A stretch of 64,000 nt of DNA from Hexactinellida sp. DTS-2022 (GCA_028753945.1 JAPNXP010000014.1:2480001-2544000), one strand, 5' to 3'. Counted from the stretch's first letter, positions 1 to 11,912 are shown. Translations and numbers: made by a program. Notes: generated by a model from the sequence alone, not told the origin.

Positions 1-288
1 ATTTATTAATTAATTAAATTGTGAATTTGAGACTTAGTATAACTAGTGAAATCTGGATTTGCTTTTCCAATCTACTGTGGTATTTCGAGGCGCTGGTAGT
101 GAAAAGAATTTTCCACTTTACAGATTAATTGTAATCCACTTGCTTTATTAAAAGAAGGTGTTTATTAATTAATACGTAGTAGCAACTCAACTTTATTTCA
201 TTAATTGACACAACAAACATCTAAATAATAAAGTATACAACTTATTCTAGTTTCCAATGATATCCCTACACTTCTCGGAACCCTCCAG

Positions 289-396
289 CTAAGTCTCCAT
301 GTTTCGCAGTTTTCTACTTTTCTCCCTAATTTTTCTTTTCAAAGCATTTCTCTCATCCTGCCATACTCTTCTCTCATTCTCCAGGGATCCTCTGCT
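289..396 (-). pseudogene. Fragment of a small coiled-coil ORF, copy 1
   Basis: The minus strand reads a short charged stretch (ENERRVWQDERNALKRKIRE and a few more residues, then a stop). It resembles the C-terminal half of the ORF at 1046-1273. Both are followed on the minus strand by a similar AT-rich trailer with AATAAAGTTG, which would serve as a polyadenylation signal. No start codon is evident. I do not recognise the family; it looks like the tail of a short coiled-coil protein, duplicated and decayed. Confidence 0.35.
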
Positions 397-1045
397 CTTA
401 ATTTAAAGAATCAATTAGTTAAAATTGTTCGACTGCATCTTGGCAGCTCGATCTGCTCTTCGGCTGATTCTGAATTTCTTCTGTCAACGTCTCTTGCACA
501 TAAATCATTGAAACCATCCTAATTCAATAATTCCTAAACTGTAACCTATTTATAGTTTCTAAGTTTCTACATCTTTGATCAAATAGAAAGACTCACGAAG
601 TAATCACGAATATCATGTGCATTGATCATTAAATTTGATGTAATTCGAACTAATAGCTTATATTCTTGAATCAAATTCCGGAATTAAATGGAATATGCGT
701 TAGTTATTTATCACTTCCGATTACAAGAATGAGGAACTGGTTCCCAAAACGATTACTAAATTCGATATCTTGCAAATCTTAATTTTTTTCTATCTAAAGC
801 ATTTTATGGCTAAATATCATATTTATAATTCTTATAATTGAAAGATTTTACTCTCTGATCCACTTTCCTTAAAAAAGACAGGATCTAGTCAAGCTATATG
901 CATTTTCCCTTATAGATTAATTAATTAAAAAATACCATTAATTAAAATACTAGTAAAGCACAACTTTATTTAATCTTATGAATTAACAAAAAACACATTA
1001 CAAACTAAAATCTAATACTCTGCTTCTAATTAAATAATTCTACAC

Positions 1046-1273
1046 TTAATCTGAATCTATATCCCCCATTCGTATTATCGTTTGTTTTAATTTTCTGATT
1101 TTTTTTTTCAAATGCTTTTTTTCGATTTCCCATTCCGCCCTTTTCATATCTAGATACGCTTTATGCTCATCAATCATTTTGCATGTCTCTTCCATCATGC
1201 TCATTTTTTTTTCTTCGTATTCTTTTTACATCTGTTCAATGAATTCAATATAGTATCTTTCTGAAGAATCCAT
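1046..1273 (-). pseudogene. Small coiled-coil ORF, copy 2, with an early in-frame stop
   Basis: From the ATG at 1273 the minus strand reads 75 codons of strongly charged, helix-forming sequence (MDSSERYYIEFIEQM, then one in-frame TAA, then KEYEEKKMSMMEETCKMI and onward to RMGDIDSD and a stop). An AATAAA lies about 75 bases past the stop. The same C-terminal part and trailer recur at 289-396. The heptad-like pattern of Lys, Glu, Ile and Leu suggests a coiled coil. Function is unknown. The stop may be a real break, or the true start may be downstream of it. Confidence 0.4.
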
Positions 1274-1370
1274 TATAGCTGTAATTACTTTTGCATATTT
1301 CATGTGGTATTTATAGTTGTAAGTTGTAAATCATTGTAGCACAAAACTGAGTCATGAAACATTAAAAACG

Positions 1371-1550
1371 TAATTTGGGCCAAGTGCACACATTGTGGAA
1401 GCTTATAAAACTTGTGTAATTTGGGCCATGTGCACACATTCTGGAAGTTTATGAAACTTGTGTAATTTGGGCCATGTGCACACATTCTGGAAGTTTATGA
1501 AACTTGTGTAATTTGGGCCAAGTGCACACATTGTGGAAGCTTAAAATGCT
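1371..1550. repeat. 46-bp tandem repeat, four copies
   Basis: The unit starts TAATTTGGGCCAAGTGCACA and recurs at 1371, 1417, 1463 and 1509. Copies 2 and 3 are nearly identical; copies 1 and 4 share the other variant (AAGTG/TTGTGG). The apparent minus-strand ORF across it is a by-product of the repeat. Confidence 0.9.
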
Positions 1551-2432
1551 TCCTAAGTAACACGATATCTAATTTATCTAACTACTAGTTTATTATCTTA
1601 TTTCTCCACTTTGTTTGGCTACAATACATACCTTATTACTCCCTGATTATATTTTTGATTATAATAATTCTGTCTAACTAAAAGCAATTTATATTAAAAA
1701 TTTACTTTTATCACCCTGTTATTAATATTAGCCACTATTATGCATTGATATCTTTTATTAATAAATTTAATGGGAAATATCAGAGTAACAGTTTCAGAAA
1801 GATGTAATAAATATACCACATAACTAACGTGTAAAGGATATAAACTAATCCATCAAAATACACAAATTCAGGACGGGAACTACTTGTTCTGGCTTGTACA
1901 ATGTTCAGGCTCGATTCTTCTCGCAGAGTAATAAGATAAAATGTCTTGATAACTGCCTGTTAGTAAGCTATATGGAAAGATAATTGATTATGCTGTGAAG
2001 TAGTGTTAATTAATTAATTTATTAATGAATAAATAGTAGTTTGGTCAATCAGGGCTGCAGCTAGCTACTAAGGAGTAGTTTCGCTGTGAGCGTACTTGGA
2101 ACACACTCTGTACCTTTCCCCAACCACGAGCCTAACGGTTGAGGGATGTCAAGAGCTTACCTGAGAACACCGACCTTATCTCTTGACACCATTAGCGGGA
2201 CCTAGGCTCAGGACAATTTACCCATTACATGAGACAGGGTTTTTATTAAACAAAAGGTTTAATAAAAACTATGATAACACAACGAAAGTTTTAACTTAGC
2301 TAACTGAAAGAAATGGAAATTTTGGCTAGTTATTATCTCAGTATTCCACAACAACAACCAAATTATAGCCAGACATATGTACTGAATTAGATACTCTTTT
2401 TTATGGCATACGACAGCGCTATATAACAATTA
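1551..2432. other. AT-rich spacer, no gene seen
   Basis: I find no coding region here. A stretch near 2090-2150 (TGTACCTTTCCCC followed by GAGCCTA) resembles 5578-5620 inside the Helitron and may be a shared repeat fragment. Confidence 0.4.
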
Positions 2433-3009
2433 TTAATTAATATCGTTTCTAGCTGCTGTAACTATTACAGACTCTGGCATTCTATAATCGTTGTTAGCAA
2501 CGTAGATATCGGCATTCAGAATGGCAGAAGCAGCCATAATTTCAACATCACTTCCCCAAATGGATTCACGGTAGATAGCGTTTTCGTGTGTGAGGTAATG
2601 ACACGGTGTCGTTTGCTTTGATTTAAAATACCATCCAAGTTTTCTTGTCCCTTCACTGGCTATAAATCGGCATATAATGGAACGAAGCTGTAGGTGGCTG
2701 TTTTCACTCCCAGTAATTATTTTGGAGAGACATCTGAAGAGACAATTACGATCTCCTTTGATTTTCTCTGTCAGCTCTGGTTCGTATTTGCTTAGTGGCT
2801 GTCCAACGAGATCCGATGGTTGCTTGCTAACTAAATCAAATGTTATCCCCAAGAGAACACATTTATTACGCTGCCCATTCTCATCTATAACAATAATTTT
2901 TGGGTCATCCGGATAGGCATCTGTAATAACTGTTTGATCTTTTTCGTCGAACGTGTCCCATAGCTTCGTTTGAGATACTCCATCGCCTAATAAAGGTATA
3001 TAGGAATCA
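2433..3009 (-). CDS. OTU-type cysteine protease exon of the integrase-OTU gene
   Basis: The minus strand stays open for nearly 200 codons. It contains the OTU nucleophile block GDRNCLFRCLS, in which the first Cys is the expected catalytic residue. After it come a helix-rich segment and the typical WGSDVEIMAASAILNADIYV strand. OTU proteases cleave ubiquitin or polyprotein links. The C-terminal part with the catalytic His is not in this exon; a GT at the end (near 2455) could lead to a further exon I could not find. The upstream border fits an acceptor (TTATACTTAG at about 3010). It lies downstream of the integrase exons on the same strand and may be the last part of the same gene, but the reading phase of the join is not settled. 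Confidence 0.6.
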
Positions 3010-3086
3010 CTAAGTATAATAAAATTACACAATTAATTAGAGCATCCATATAAGGTATCTCAATTAATATTGTGTAGAATACTCAC

Positions 3087-3191
3087 CACGAAATACAGTA
3101 TTTTGTGTGTATGTCTAGCACGCTCATTATCTGTAAAACTAGGATAAATATCTGGTGTCCATTCCATTACAGTCTCAATTATGTCTCTCTT
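3087..3191 (-). CDS. Possible small exon between integrase and OTU parts
   Basis: The minus strand is open from an acceptor-like CTGTAG at 3192 to a consensus donor (G then GTGAGT) at 3087, reading ITEVMEW-like to ERARHTHKILYFV. Both borders look real, yet the phase does not fit the OTU exon simply. It is listed as a candidate because it sits in the right place and orientation. Confidence 0.3.
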
Positions 3192-3693
3192 CTACAGATA
3201 TATAGATTCAATGGATATAAGTTGTGTTTACTAATCAAAAATTTACTAATTTATACTCGGCTAGACTTACAATTTTATCTTCTTTTTCACCATTCAAAAA
3301 CTGAAATAAATAGGTGTTGGGAGTATAGATGTGTTGTTTGTTTAAGCTTCTGTACAATTTCTCATGTAAAGGAGTCGCGAAGGTTCCTTGGAGAATATTC
3401 TGTTTTAGAATTTCCTAGAAATTCAAAAAATGATGAAGTAATCATTATTGCCTGGAAGTTTATGAGATAACTGGAATTGACATCAATTGGAGAAGTGAAT
3501 TATAAAATAAAACAATGACTTCTCACCAATAATTCAGGAATGTAAAGAGAATGGAATCCTTACTTTGAAAGTAGTTAGATGTGTAAATATAGATACTGCT
3601 GTAAATCCATAGAGATTCAGGCAAGTCTAAAATTGAATGTTTTCAATGAAATTGACACTAATTTCTAATTATGTATGAATTGATCAATAGTAC

Positions 3694-3955
3694 CTGTGAT
3701 GTGTCGACACCTATGCTCGAATCGAGGTTTACTTTCTTCTTAGTGTTTCTTACAAAATAAGGACGTGTGATATGGATTGGAATTTTCTTGTCTTTTTTGG
3801 CTCCTAATTCTGTCTGAGAAATAGTAACATGACTATCTGTTACTTTCGACACCGTGTAAGGCCCAATATATTTCGATTGCTTCTTCGTTTTGGGTAAGTG
3901 TTTTATCTTTGGCATGTTAGTGTATATGACCTTATCATCCATCTTCAGAGAGGCA
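3694..3955 (-). CDS. Integrase gene exon: C-terminal SH3-like region
   Basis: The exon carries the tail of a retroviral-type integrase: KYIGPYTVSKVTDSHVTIS is the usual small beta-barrel signature (pGPy.V..v), followed by HITRPYFVR. The borders are GTAG acceptor and CAG|GTACTA donor on the minus strand. In this family the domain contacts DNA beside the catalytic core. See the exon at 13666-13839 for the family assignment. Confidence 0.65.
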
Positions 3956-4024
3956 CTACAGATGTCATAATGATAATAAAATGTGAGTAAGAAAACATTG
4001 TTGAATATATAAAGCTCAACTAAC

Positions 4025-4435
4025 CGTCCTTCGTTGACCTTCTTATCATACTGCATCTTCTGTTTTATTTGCTCAAAGTTGATACTATCCATTGCTGATT
4101 GCTGTGTAGAAGTACGAGATTCATCAATACTAGTAACTTCTTCTTGGGAAATGTCAAGTGGTGGAGAAAAGATGTCTGATATTTCTTCAATATCATCGAG
4201 TTGAGGAATGAATTCGCTCATAATAGCATCATCTATTGCAAAATCTTCTTCAGTGTTGCACTGCAGGTTGTTAATGGTCGATAGAAGATCTTGATGCCTG
4301 GACTCTCTTCCCCACATAACCTTGAATGGAGTTTGTCCATGGGACCTTTTAAAGGTAGAATTCATTGTTATTGCAGCAGCTTTTAGAAGATTTGTCCAAT
4401 GATCCCCAGGCTGGATCTCCATTTTGTTCAGTTTA
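4025..4435 (-). CDS. Integrase gene exon: end of core and linker
   Basis: The exon starts with the end of the integrase core (GDHWTNLLKAAAITMNSTFK, then GQTPFKVMWGRE, the common tPFevmyGR block). It continues into an acidic linker of about 80 residues and a basic QKMQYDKKVNEGR segment. It lies between a TTTAG acceptor and a GTTAGT donor on the minus strand. Confidence 0.65.
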
Positions 4436-4523
4436 CTAAAAAAGAACTTTCATAGTTAGTATATTATCCTAAATCATGCATTCGAAATGTTGTTATAATT
4501 TACTAGTTAACTAATAACAATAC

Positions 4524-4621
4524 CTTTTGAGAATCTTATTGTGTGCTTTGACTAAACCGTTAGCCATCGGGTGGTATGCACGAGTGCTACGATTTTCAAC
4601 TCCTAATTTCCGGTGAAATTC
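4524..4621 (-). CDS. Integrase gene exon: core segment after the Helitron
   Basis: A 98-bp exon with the core block GVENRSTRAYHPMANGLVKA (compare tsaYHPqtNGlvEr of other integrases) follows a TTTCAG acceptor. It is 48 bp from the inferred 3' end of the Helitron, so the Helitron fills the intron between this exon and the one at 12351-12662. Confidence 0.65.
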
Positions 4622-4679
4622 CTGAAATATCTATGAATAATACAAGCAAAATTACTATCGAATACGTACTAATATTACG

Positions 4680-4765
4680 AGTCCTTCGGTCTCGGTCGCT
4701 TCGCGACAGTTCGGCGCTTTACGCCTCAATTGACGACCGCTGCGCGGCCTTACTATACCTTGAAA
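4680..4765 (-). other. GC-rich hairpins at Helitron 3' end
   Basis: Read on the minus strand, the stretch has GTCGCGAAGCGAC, GGCGTAAAGCGCC and a GAG...CTC stem. Helitron 3' ends typically carry one such hairpin shortly before the terminus. It ends close to an A/T-rich TTAGT that I use as the border. Confidence 0.5.
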
Positions 4766-5083
4766 CAAATCATTTATAATTATACATCTCTGTGGTGTAT
4801 TAAATATATTCCTCATAAAGTCCCCCTAATATAAACACTATACAATATAATTTGTTTTGGAAATTCAAATCCTCCCTATCCTCCCCATTCCCCATGAGGC
4901 ATAATTATTAGAATTATACATCTCTGTAGTGTATTAAGTATGTTATTTACTAACCCATTATTTATAATAAATTGTAGATATAGTCTTTATTATTAATTTA
5001 TAAATTAAGAATGGTGAGTATATAATATGATAGTATAATAATAGTATAATAATAGAATTATTGTGATTACAATATATTATATT

Positions 5084-5368
5084 TTAATTTAAATTAATAG
5101 CATATTCTAAAATTCCCATAACCCTAGCCCTCCAGGCTTGGGCCCTCCTTTCATCCCTCCCTCTGCGATTCCACCGCGGTCCCCGCTGTCCCCGCTGTCC
5201 TCCCCGCCGCTGAGGACCTTCCTGCTCCTCGCGGTCCCGGTTTTGATCCTCCTCGCGGTCGCGGTCCTCCTCGCAGTCCCGATCCTCCTCGCGGTCCAGA
5301 TCCTCCTCGCGGTCGCGGTCCTCCTCGCGTTCCTCCTCCCGGTCCTCAATGTAATCTCGAAAATCCAT
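5084..5368 (-). CDS. Second Helitron gene: charged repeat protein of 94 aa
   Basis: From the ATG at 5368 the minus strand reads MDFRDYIEDREEE, then repeats of REEDRD (about six), then a basic Arg/Gly tail. It is low in complexity and matches no domain I know. What supports it as a gene is its 5' leader: 5377-5487 is a copy of the leader and TATA box of the Rep-helicase gene. The opposite strand is also open here, but that is a product of the repeat. Acidic and basic low-complexity parts could bind nucleic acid or protein; this is speculation. Confidence 0.5.
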   Translation of the reverse strand: MDFRDYIEDREEEREEDRDREEDLDREEDRDCEEDRDREEDQNRDREEQEGPQRRGGQRGQRGPRWNRRGRDERRAQAWRARVMGILEYAINLN

Positions 5369-5376
5369 TTTATTCA

Positions 5377-5487
5377 GATTAGTAAAAAAAGTTTTTATAG
5401 TTAGGCGTACTAAAAGAAAAACATACAATGTAAAACGTGCACAAATCATTGGTTAGATGAATTTATTTTCAATCAATCAGATTGCAG
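5377..5487 (-). promoter_or_regulatory. Duplicated Helitron promoter, copy before the second gene
   Basis: On the minus strand the segment has CTGCAATCTGATTGATTGAA, then a CTTTTAGTACGCC block and TATAAAAAC about 30 bases before the ATG region. It aligns with 11913-12018, which has the same blocks and TATAAATAC. Sharing of a leader by two ORFs in one element suggests joint expression. Confidence 0.6.
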
Positions 5488-5673
5488 CCTCAGGAAGACT
5501 GTATATTATGTATTCAAATAATTATAGGTTCGTTCCCTCAGGGCTATTCTATAATAGAACGGACACACTGGGACATGTCCTGTACCTTTCCCCGAGCCTA
5601 CGCCTGAGCGCTAATTTGATCCGTCGTCTCGGGGGGCAGAAAACAATAAATATTGATATTGCTTTCTGCACTT

Positions 5674-6045
5674 CTTAGTAGCTCAATTAATGAAGTAACA
5701 CTGGGATGAGTGAATCCTCTCACAATATACCTGTATACATATACTGTAATCATCACTATGCTGGGATAGCTTACATTGAAGGAAGCAAAGCTTCTAGCTG
5801 TCAATAAATACATATTGGACAGCTGCTCACCAATAGAGAATCACTCTTGGCATGATATGGGTATCATTTGCCAAAAGTGTTCCATCCCTCAGCGGAATCA
5901 CGCTTCAGTCAGTAAGCAGTAAACTGCTTCTGTTGACTAAGGTTATGTTGAATACAGTTGTCATGCCATTTGAATACAGTTAGTCATGCCACGCCATTTT
6001 GAATAGCAGGGGGGATTTCGACGCTGTTGTTACTTCATTGAGCTA
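5674..6045. repeat. Inverted repeat spanning the 3' side of the OTU ORF
   Basis: TTAGTAGCTCAATTAATGAA at about 5674 returns in reverse complement at 6023-6045, which also encodes the last codons of the OTU ORF. It may be a small inserted fold-back element or a partial inverted duplication of the gene end. About 320 bp between the arms show no coding sign. Confidence 0.55.
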
Positions 6046-9000
6046 CTAAGTAAAACGGATCAAAGTGTTCAGAACCTACATGGTGGTCTATGCAATGATA
6101 CACTATCCCCAATTTTTTACCATGGTAGATTGGATCACATACCATTGGACTTGTTAGTAGACCATGGATATACACATGGTCTAGTCTCCACTTATTGCAA
6201 TCACTATCGGTTGCAATAATGGAGACGACGTCTATGCCAGCTAAAGCTCCTAGCATCCTTAATTCTACGTCAGTACCCCATGCATGAGGAGCGGAAATGC
6301 GTTGTACGTGCTCATGCAATTCCTGCTCAGAGCACAAACCCGATTTTTCCATAACATTAGGAAAGTGTTGTGGACTCGACATGAATCTATTAATCAGATT
6401 CTGCTTTAGCATTTCAAATTTCGATTCAGTACCAAATATAATATGGGATAATGCTCGATACAAACAATTACCATCGGCAAATACTGGTACTAAAGAAATA
6501 TTCATGTGAAATGTATTTGTCAATCTATTTTCCATTGAACAGTAGTATTGCTTGTAATTATTAATAAGAGGGCGAAGTAATGGTTCTCTAGTCATTAAAA
6601 TTGGTTCGACATCTAACCCAATACTACTGGCAATCCTCCTTTGCATAAGGGGAGTCAAGTTATTTATGGAACAATTGAGCAAATTAATATCCATAGTATG
6701 TACCGGGCCTGTGATAACACCATCAAACATCAAATCAGGCAAATCAGTACTCATGGGAGACTGAGTAGATTGGGAACCCAGGAATGGACTGAGGATATTA
6801 TCACTGAATTCAGTTAGCTTAGGTTTCTTACTGAGTGGATCAGAATCACCTGGTACAGATACCCTTTTCGCAGGACTAAAGACCGGGTCTTCGGAATCAG
6901 ACTGCGAAAGGGGAGAGGATGGAAGAGACACATCCATGGTACATGTATCCTGAGTGGAGTGCACTACATTACCCAAATGATTCTGGAATACCTCACGATA
7001 TACTACATTCTTAACCAAGGCTCCGCCGGATGAGGAGGGGGTGCCGCCACAAACCATAATTTTTAAGCCGGCAGGGTTTTGAACTCGGCTCAATGCAACA
7101 TATAGTTGGCCATGGCTGAAAATAGCATTCGGAGATGGTAGGAATATGCCCACATTTTCTAAACTCTGTCCTTGCCCTTTGTTAATGGTAATACAAAAGG
7201 CAGGACGAATAGGGAACTGCCTCCTTCTGAGCACAAACGGAAAGTCTGAGTCAGATGGAGTCATGGGAATGCGGGGAATAAAAACCCGTTTACCCTTAAT
7301 GAACACCTGTAGCAATTTCGGCGTCAATCATGCGATTCTGGAATGCTTTTACAGTTAACCGAGTGCCGTTACACATTCCTTGAGTCGGGTCAAGACTACG
7401 CAATAAAATTATAGAAGCGTGAACCTTAAGGTACAGTCGATGAGGAGGCAAACCATTTGGTGTAATAGAATTTAGGAACTCAGTGGGGTACATACCTGCC
7501 TGCTCCTCACCGACCGAGTCTGCGCTTAATAACGTGCTCGCTTCCCCAGGTATCAGGTCCATAACGTATTGATTTATAAACTCAGTGGTGTCATTCTTAG
7601 GACACATCAAACTACGGCGAGAAATATAATCTGGATTATTATAGTTAACTTTAATATCGCCGTAAGTAGCAGCAACCAAATCAGAAACTGACTCGCCTGC
7701 TACTACGAATTTGTGGTCCACGTGAATCATATGATTCTCATCCTCGGGCTCAGTGCCTTCTCCAACTCTCAAAAGGAATTTGGAGAAGTCACTAACTTGG
7801 GATGCATCACCTGAAGATAAATTACGGAGTCGCATGTTTATAGTGAGTTTAAGAACCTTAACATGACTCCAGAGAGGCGATCTATTCAGACAGGCTGACA
7901 CAACATCAGCTTCGGTCCCATGTCTGATTACAGGCAGTATTTGACGGAAATCACCTCCAAACACAATAACTTTGCCACCGAATGGGATATCGCATGAACA
8001 GAGATCTCTCAATGTACGGTCGATACACTCTGCAGCATGTCTATGTGTCATAGGAGCCTCATCCCAAACAAACAGTTTGGTGCGCTGAATTAACCTAGCT
8101 AAGGCGCTCTGTTTGGAAATACTGCAGACAGAGATTTCATTCAAATGGATAGGGACCTTCATCCTAGAGTGAACAGTCCTTCCACCCTGTAGGAGCAGAG
8201 CTGCTATACCGGATGAAGCCATGGCTAATGCTATATTACCCTGTGAACGGACCTGGATAACAGCGTGTTATAAAGGAACGTTTTTCCGGTCCCTCCAGGT
8301 CCATCGATAAAGAATGCATTAGAGCACGAATTAGTATCGTTAACAGCTGCAATTATAATGTTATAAATACTCAACTGGTCAGCATTAAGTAGAGGCAAGT
8401 TTTCACTCACAATATCATTCTGTTCACTAACATTATAATCAAGCTCATCCATAATGATACGCGATTCCTCATATGGATTCCTCACATTAGTAGGGATCGG
8501 CATTCCTGGGTAGTCAGCTAAGGACTTTCCATGTTTCTGCAGTCGGTACTCAAGATCAAGCAATACACTATTTAAGATATGCTCGTCGAGTTCCACATTA
8601 GGAAATACAGTTCTAGCACGACACAGTGTGTCCTCCGCGAAATAGGAATTATACTTATCCCAGAGAGCGAGCGGAATAGATGGCTCAACAAACAGGAGAA
8701 TACTCACGAATAGCTGACGCAACTGTGCTGGCATAGAACAGGTAGCTGCCTCTGCCAAACACTGATCAACTTCCTGATCATCCTCCAGCAGACCTCGTCT
8801 CAGACATGCCTCCTTATAGGTGTCACAGACGGTGCCATCAGGGAGAGTACGGATGTGTTGAAAGCTCGTGCAACCTGTGACATGGTTCAGCAGTATCCTT
8901 AGGTAATAACGTGGTCCCTCCCCTGGATGAGCTGAGTACATACGGGCTATCACTTTACCATGTCCCTTAACTCTAAGTTTCCATTCACGCTTATCTTTGT

Positions 9001-10364
9001 CCCACACAAACATGTCAGCGAAATTCGTGTAAGTGAGTTCTAGCCCTTCAGGGAATTTCTTATTAGCTTCGAACCATGCAGTTAGTGTGGTATGCTTCTG
9101 TCTGCTGAGAACATTTCCTATGTCCGCGTCAGCAGAGAAGACCACAGACTGCTCATTCTCAAGATGGAGATCTAGCCTGACCACTTTGGGGAATTTACCA
9201 TGAAGGTTAAAGGCGAATATACGGTAGCAAGCTTCCGTGGCAGAGACGTATCGACCTTCTACGTAATTAGCGACCTCGTCCTTACGCTTAGGTACGCTAG
9301 TATTCGCAGTTTCGCCTGAACTGAACTCAACAATGGCTCTATCGTGACCCTTGTACACATATTTGAAGAGATACTTAACAGCAGTAACTGAGGTACAAAT
9401 CTCTAAATTAATGTGCGCATTGTACTTCAACAGCAAATAGGGATTGTATGCGACTACCCACCGATTGTCAAGAAGAGCCTTCCCTACTCGCACGCTACGG
9501 CCATTATCCCTGCGGCGGTAATTAGGGTACCCATCATTAGCAGTACTGGTCACGCAAGAAAATTCTTTCGGGAATCTCTTAGAGCATTTACCATCACGCA
9601 TGCAAGCGGCGCTTTTGTTAGACAAACCACATGGACCATGCATCATACAGCGCTTCACAATGCTATGTAGCCTCATTTAAGAACTGGGTCCGGGATCTCA
9701 GCACACACTATGTTATCATATGCAGACGGGTCTCGCGGCTTATCCTCATCAGTAAGTATAATTAGAATATGAGCATGGGGTAGGCCCCGCTTTTGGAATT
9801 CTATGGTATACACATATGCAAGAGGCTTACCAAAAATGTGCTTTTTGGTAATATCGCTCAATAATTCACGCAGTTTAAGGCGAAAGACTCGAACTATTAA
9901 ATCTGGGCGATCGCTCGCTTTCTGATTTAATAGCAGTGCGGACGTAATCTCCTCCCATTGTGGATTACTGGTAAATGTAATGAATAAGTCTGGCTTACCA
10001 TATTTCCTGACTATACCCATAGCGTCCTGATACAGTTTAAACATATGTCTGGGACTACCTGTGTAAGAGGAGGGAGTATAACACTGCGTCCCAGCTCACC
10101 GGCGTCCGTGTCGCCTGAGGACAGCGTCAGCCAGACCGCTGTAGAGATCACTCCTGATCTGCCTCTGGTTGAACTTTATGTAGTTCAGTCTCTGCTGCTC
10201 TATCTTAGCGTACATATCCACCAGGTACTGATGGAACAGTCTCCCGAACACGTGCAGGTAGCTCAGGCTGCTCCGGACCATCAGTCTGTAGGAGTAGTAC
10301 TCCATCGGAGTGATGCAGCCCTTTCCTCTGCTGTGAGGGAATTTAAGCCGCCAGCCATCTTCAC

Positions 10365-10426
10365 CTAAGAGAAGCAATATAAACAGTGCACACTAATACA
10401 TATGTCAATCAATCAGCAGTACTTAC
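10365..10426 (-). other. 62-bp intron in the Helitron Rep gene
   Basis: The minus strand has CGAG|GTAAGT and CTTCTCTTAG|GTGAAG. Removing it restores the conserved LLFPRGEDGW block that Helitron proteins share, so the intron is well supported. Confidence 0.85.
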
Positions 10427-11329
10427 CTCGAGGGAATAGGAGCACATAGTGCAGGGGATCGTAGGCGCGGTGGATCTCGGTAATGCGCTGCAAGTCCCCA
10501 CTCCGCGCGTGCAGGACAATGTCTCTGCTGGCTTCCAGCTCGTTATATCCGTCTCCAGGCATGATGACGGCGATCTCAGGTGCAGTGGGGGCGTTGTACC
10601 GACGGGGATCAGAGGCGACGTCAGATCTAATCGTCATCCTCACGTCTGCACCTCCGTGCTCTCGCATAAAGTCTATTCCCTGTCTGAAGAAGGAGACATA
10701 GGGATTGACCTCGTGCAGCATAGCCTGTAGACACAGGAGTTCGGGTAGAGCAGCCCCACCCAGACCCTGCTGGCGATACTCCGCTTCAGCCTCAGGGGTA
10801 CCGTCATGGATGTATATCTGGGCAAATGCCGGGGCTGTCCCTCTCTCGGCATGAGCTGTCCAATGTAGTGGTGTACAGTCCCGTGAATACGGAATGTGTA
10901 CACTCCTCTCTTAGCATTGGCGAGCTGCTTATCCAGGTTAACTCCGAGCGAGGCGAAGGCAAGAGCAGAGTTGTACGCTCGGATGTTATCTCTGAAAGCT
11001 CTCCCTCTGGTGTCACCCGCTGTCAGCAGGTGATCAAGCAGGTCAGGCGGCGTAGCTAAAGAGGGAAGAACAACCTTGGCCTGTCCACAGCAGAGTGGAA
11101 ACTTGGGTAATAATCTGGTGCTAGTTGAAAGTTTTTCACTTTCCCAGAATTTCGCATCACAAAAAGTGCAGGAAAAAGTCATACTGCCAACTGAATACTC
11201 GGCGCTAAAGTTATCAGTAACCTCACAGGCAGATTGTGACCGAGCTAAGTTCAGGGCCGACTTAGAAATGAGGGAATTAGCATACAACTCAACCCTTTCC
11301 TGCATACGCACGGTAGCATATTCCCTCTT

Positions 11330-11650
11330 TTTATCGAGGCGCGCAGCAGTTTGCTCGTCAGTCTGAGACTCTAAATAGGCCGACTGGTGTTCCCTCTTTT
11401 TATCGAGGCGCGCAGCAGTTTCCCCGTCAGTCTGAGACTCTAAATAGGCAGACTGGTATTCCCTCTGATTATCGAGGCGCAGCAGTTTCCCCGTCAGTCT
11501 GAGACTCTAAATAGGCCGACTGATATTCCCTCTGATTATCGAGGCGCGCAGCAGTTTCCCCGTCAGTCTGAGAATCTAAATAGGCCGACTGATATTCCCT
11601 CTGATTATCGAGGCGCGCAGCAGTTTCCCCGTCAGTCTGAGACTCCCTGT
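11330..11650 (-). repeat. 69-bp coding tandem repeat, about five copies
   Basis: Each unit encodes about 23 residues (TDGETAARLDNQREYQSAYL then ESQ). The repeat lies in the N-terminal part of the Helitron protein, before the conserved region. One unit has lost two bases, which breaks the frame near 11480. Confidence 0.85.
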
Positions 11651-11912
11651 AAGAGGACTGGATCTGCTTTTGCGTTTGGCGCCTAGCTGCATTTTCACTC
11701 TCCGTCTCTCCATCTCGTCTAGAAGACTGAAGCTGTCTTTGCGTGTCGAGACGGAGTCGGGTCTGCTCAGGAGTCTCGTTGGCTCGCTCCCAACGCTTCC
11801 GATCAGCCGGAGTTTTAAATTTGTTCCCCCCCTGAATGCCTGGCTTCCGTTTTGGAGGCATAATAAGAATCGAATCTAATTCAACAATGTAAAAAAAAAA
11901 TGTAGGTTCTGA

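Larger units (their letters stand above)
6035..11861 (-). pseudogene. Helitron Rep/PIF1-like helicase with C-terminal OTU domain
   Basis: The minus-strand gene starts with MPPKRKPGIQGG at 11861. In order it has 23-aa repeats, the conserved Helitron N-terminal region (HQYLVDMYAKIEQQRLNYIK), Rep motifs (FITFTSNPQW; the metal-binding PHAHIL; the tyrosine motif YLFKYVYKG), and a helicase of the PIF1 type (Walker A GPGGTGKT, Walker B VWDEAPM, GGDFRQ, then [11 protein letters not shown] and YVALSRV). Last comes an OTU protease ([10 protein letters not shown] with the nucleophile Cys, late His residues before EHFDPF). Single- or two-base frame changes occur near 11480, 10845, 10130, 10070, 9675, 8255 and 7310. 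I saw no internal nonsense change apart from these. One short intron is kept (10365-10426). Confidence 0.9.

Noticed and set aside
1300-1485. 61-codon minus-strand ORF
   Set aside because: It is the reading of the 46-bp tandem repeat.
5107-5404. Other frames over the charged repeat gene (Leu/Val-rich plus strand, Arg/Thr-rich minus strand)
   Set aside because: They are shadows of a GC-rich hexanucleotide-like repeat; only the frame starting MDFRDYI follows the shared leader and TATA box.
10045-11366. Plus-strand ORFs over the Helitron N-terminal region
   Set aside because: They are antisense to a conserved Helitron coding region and have no domain.
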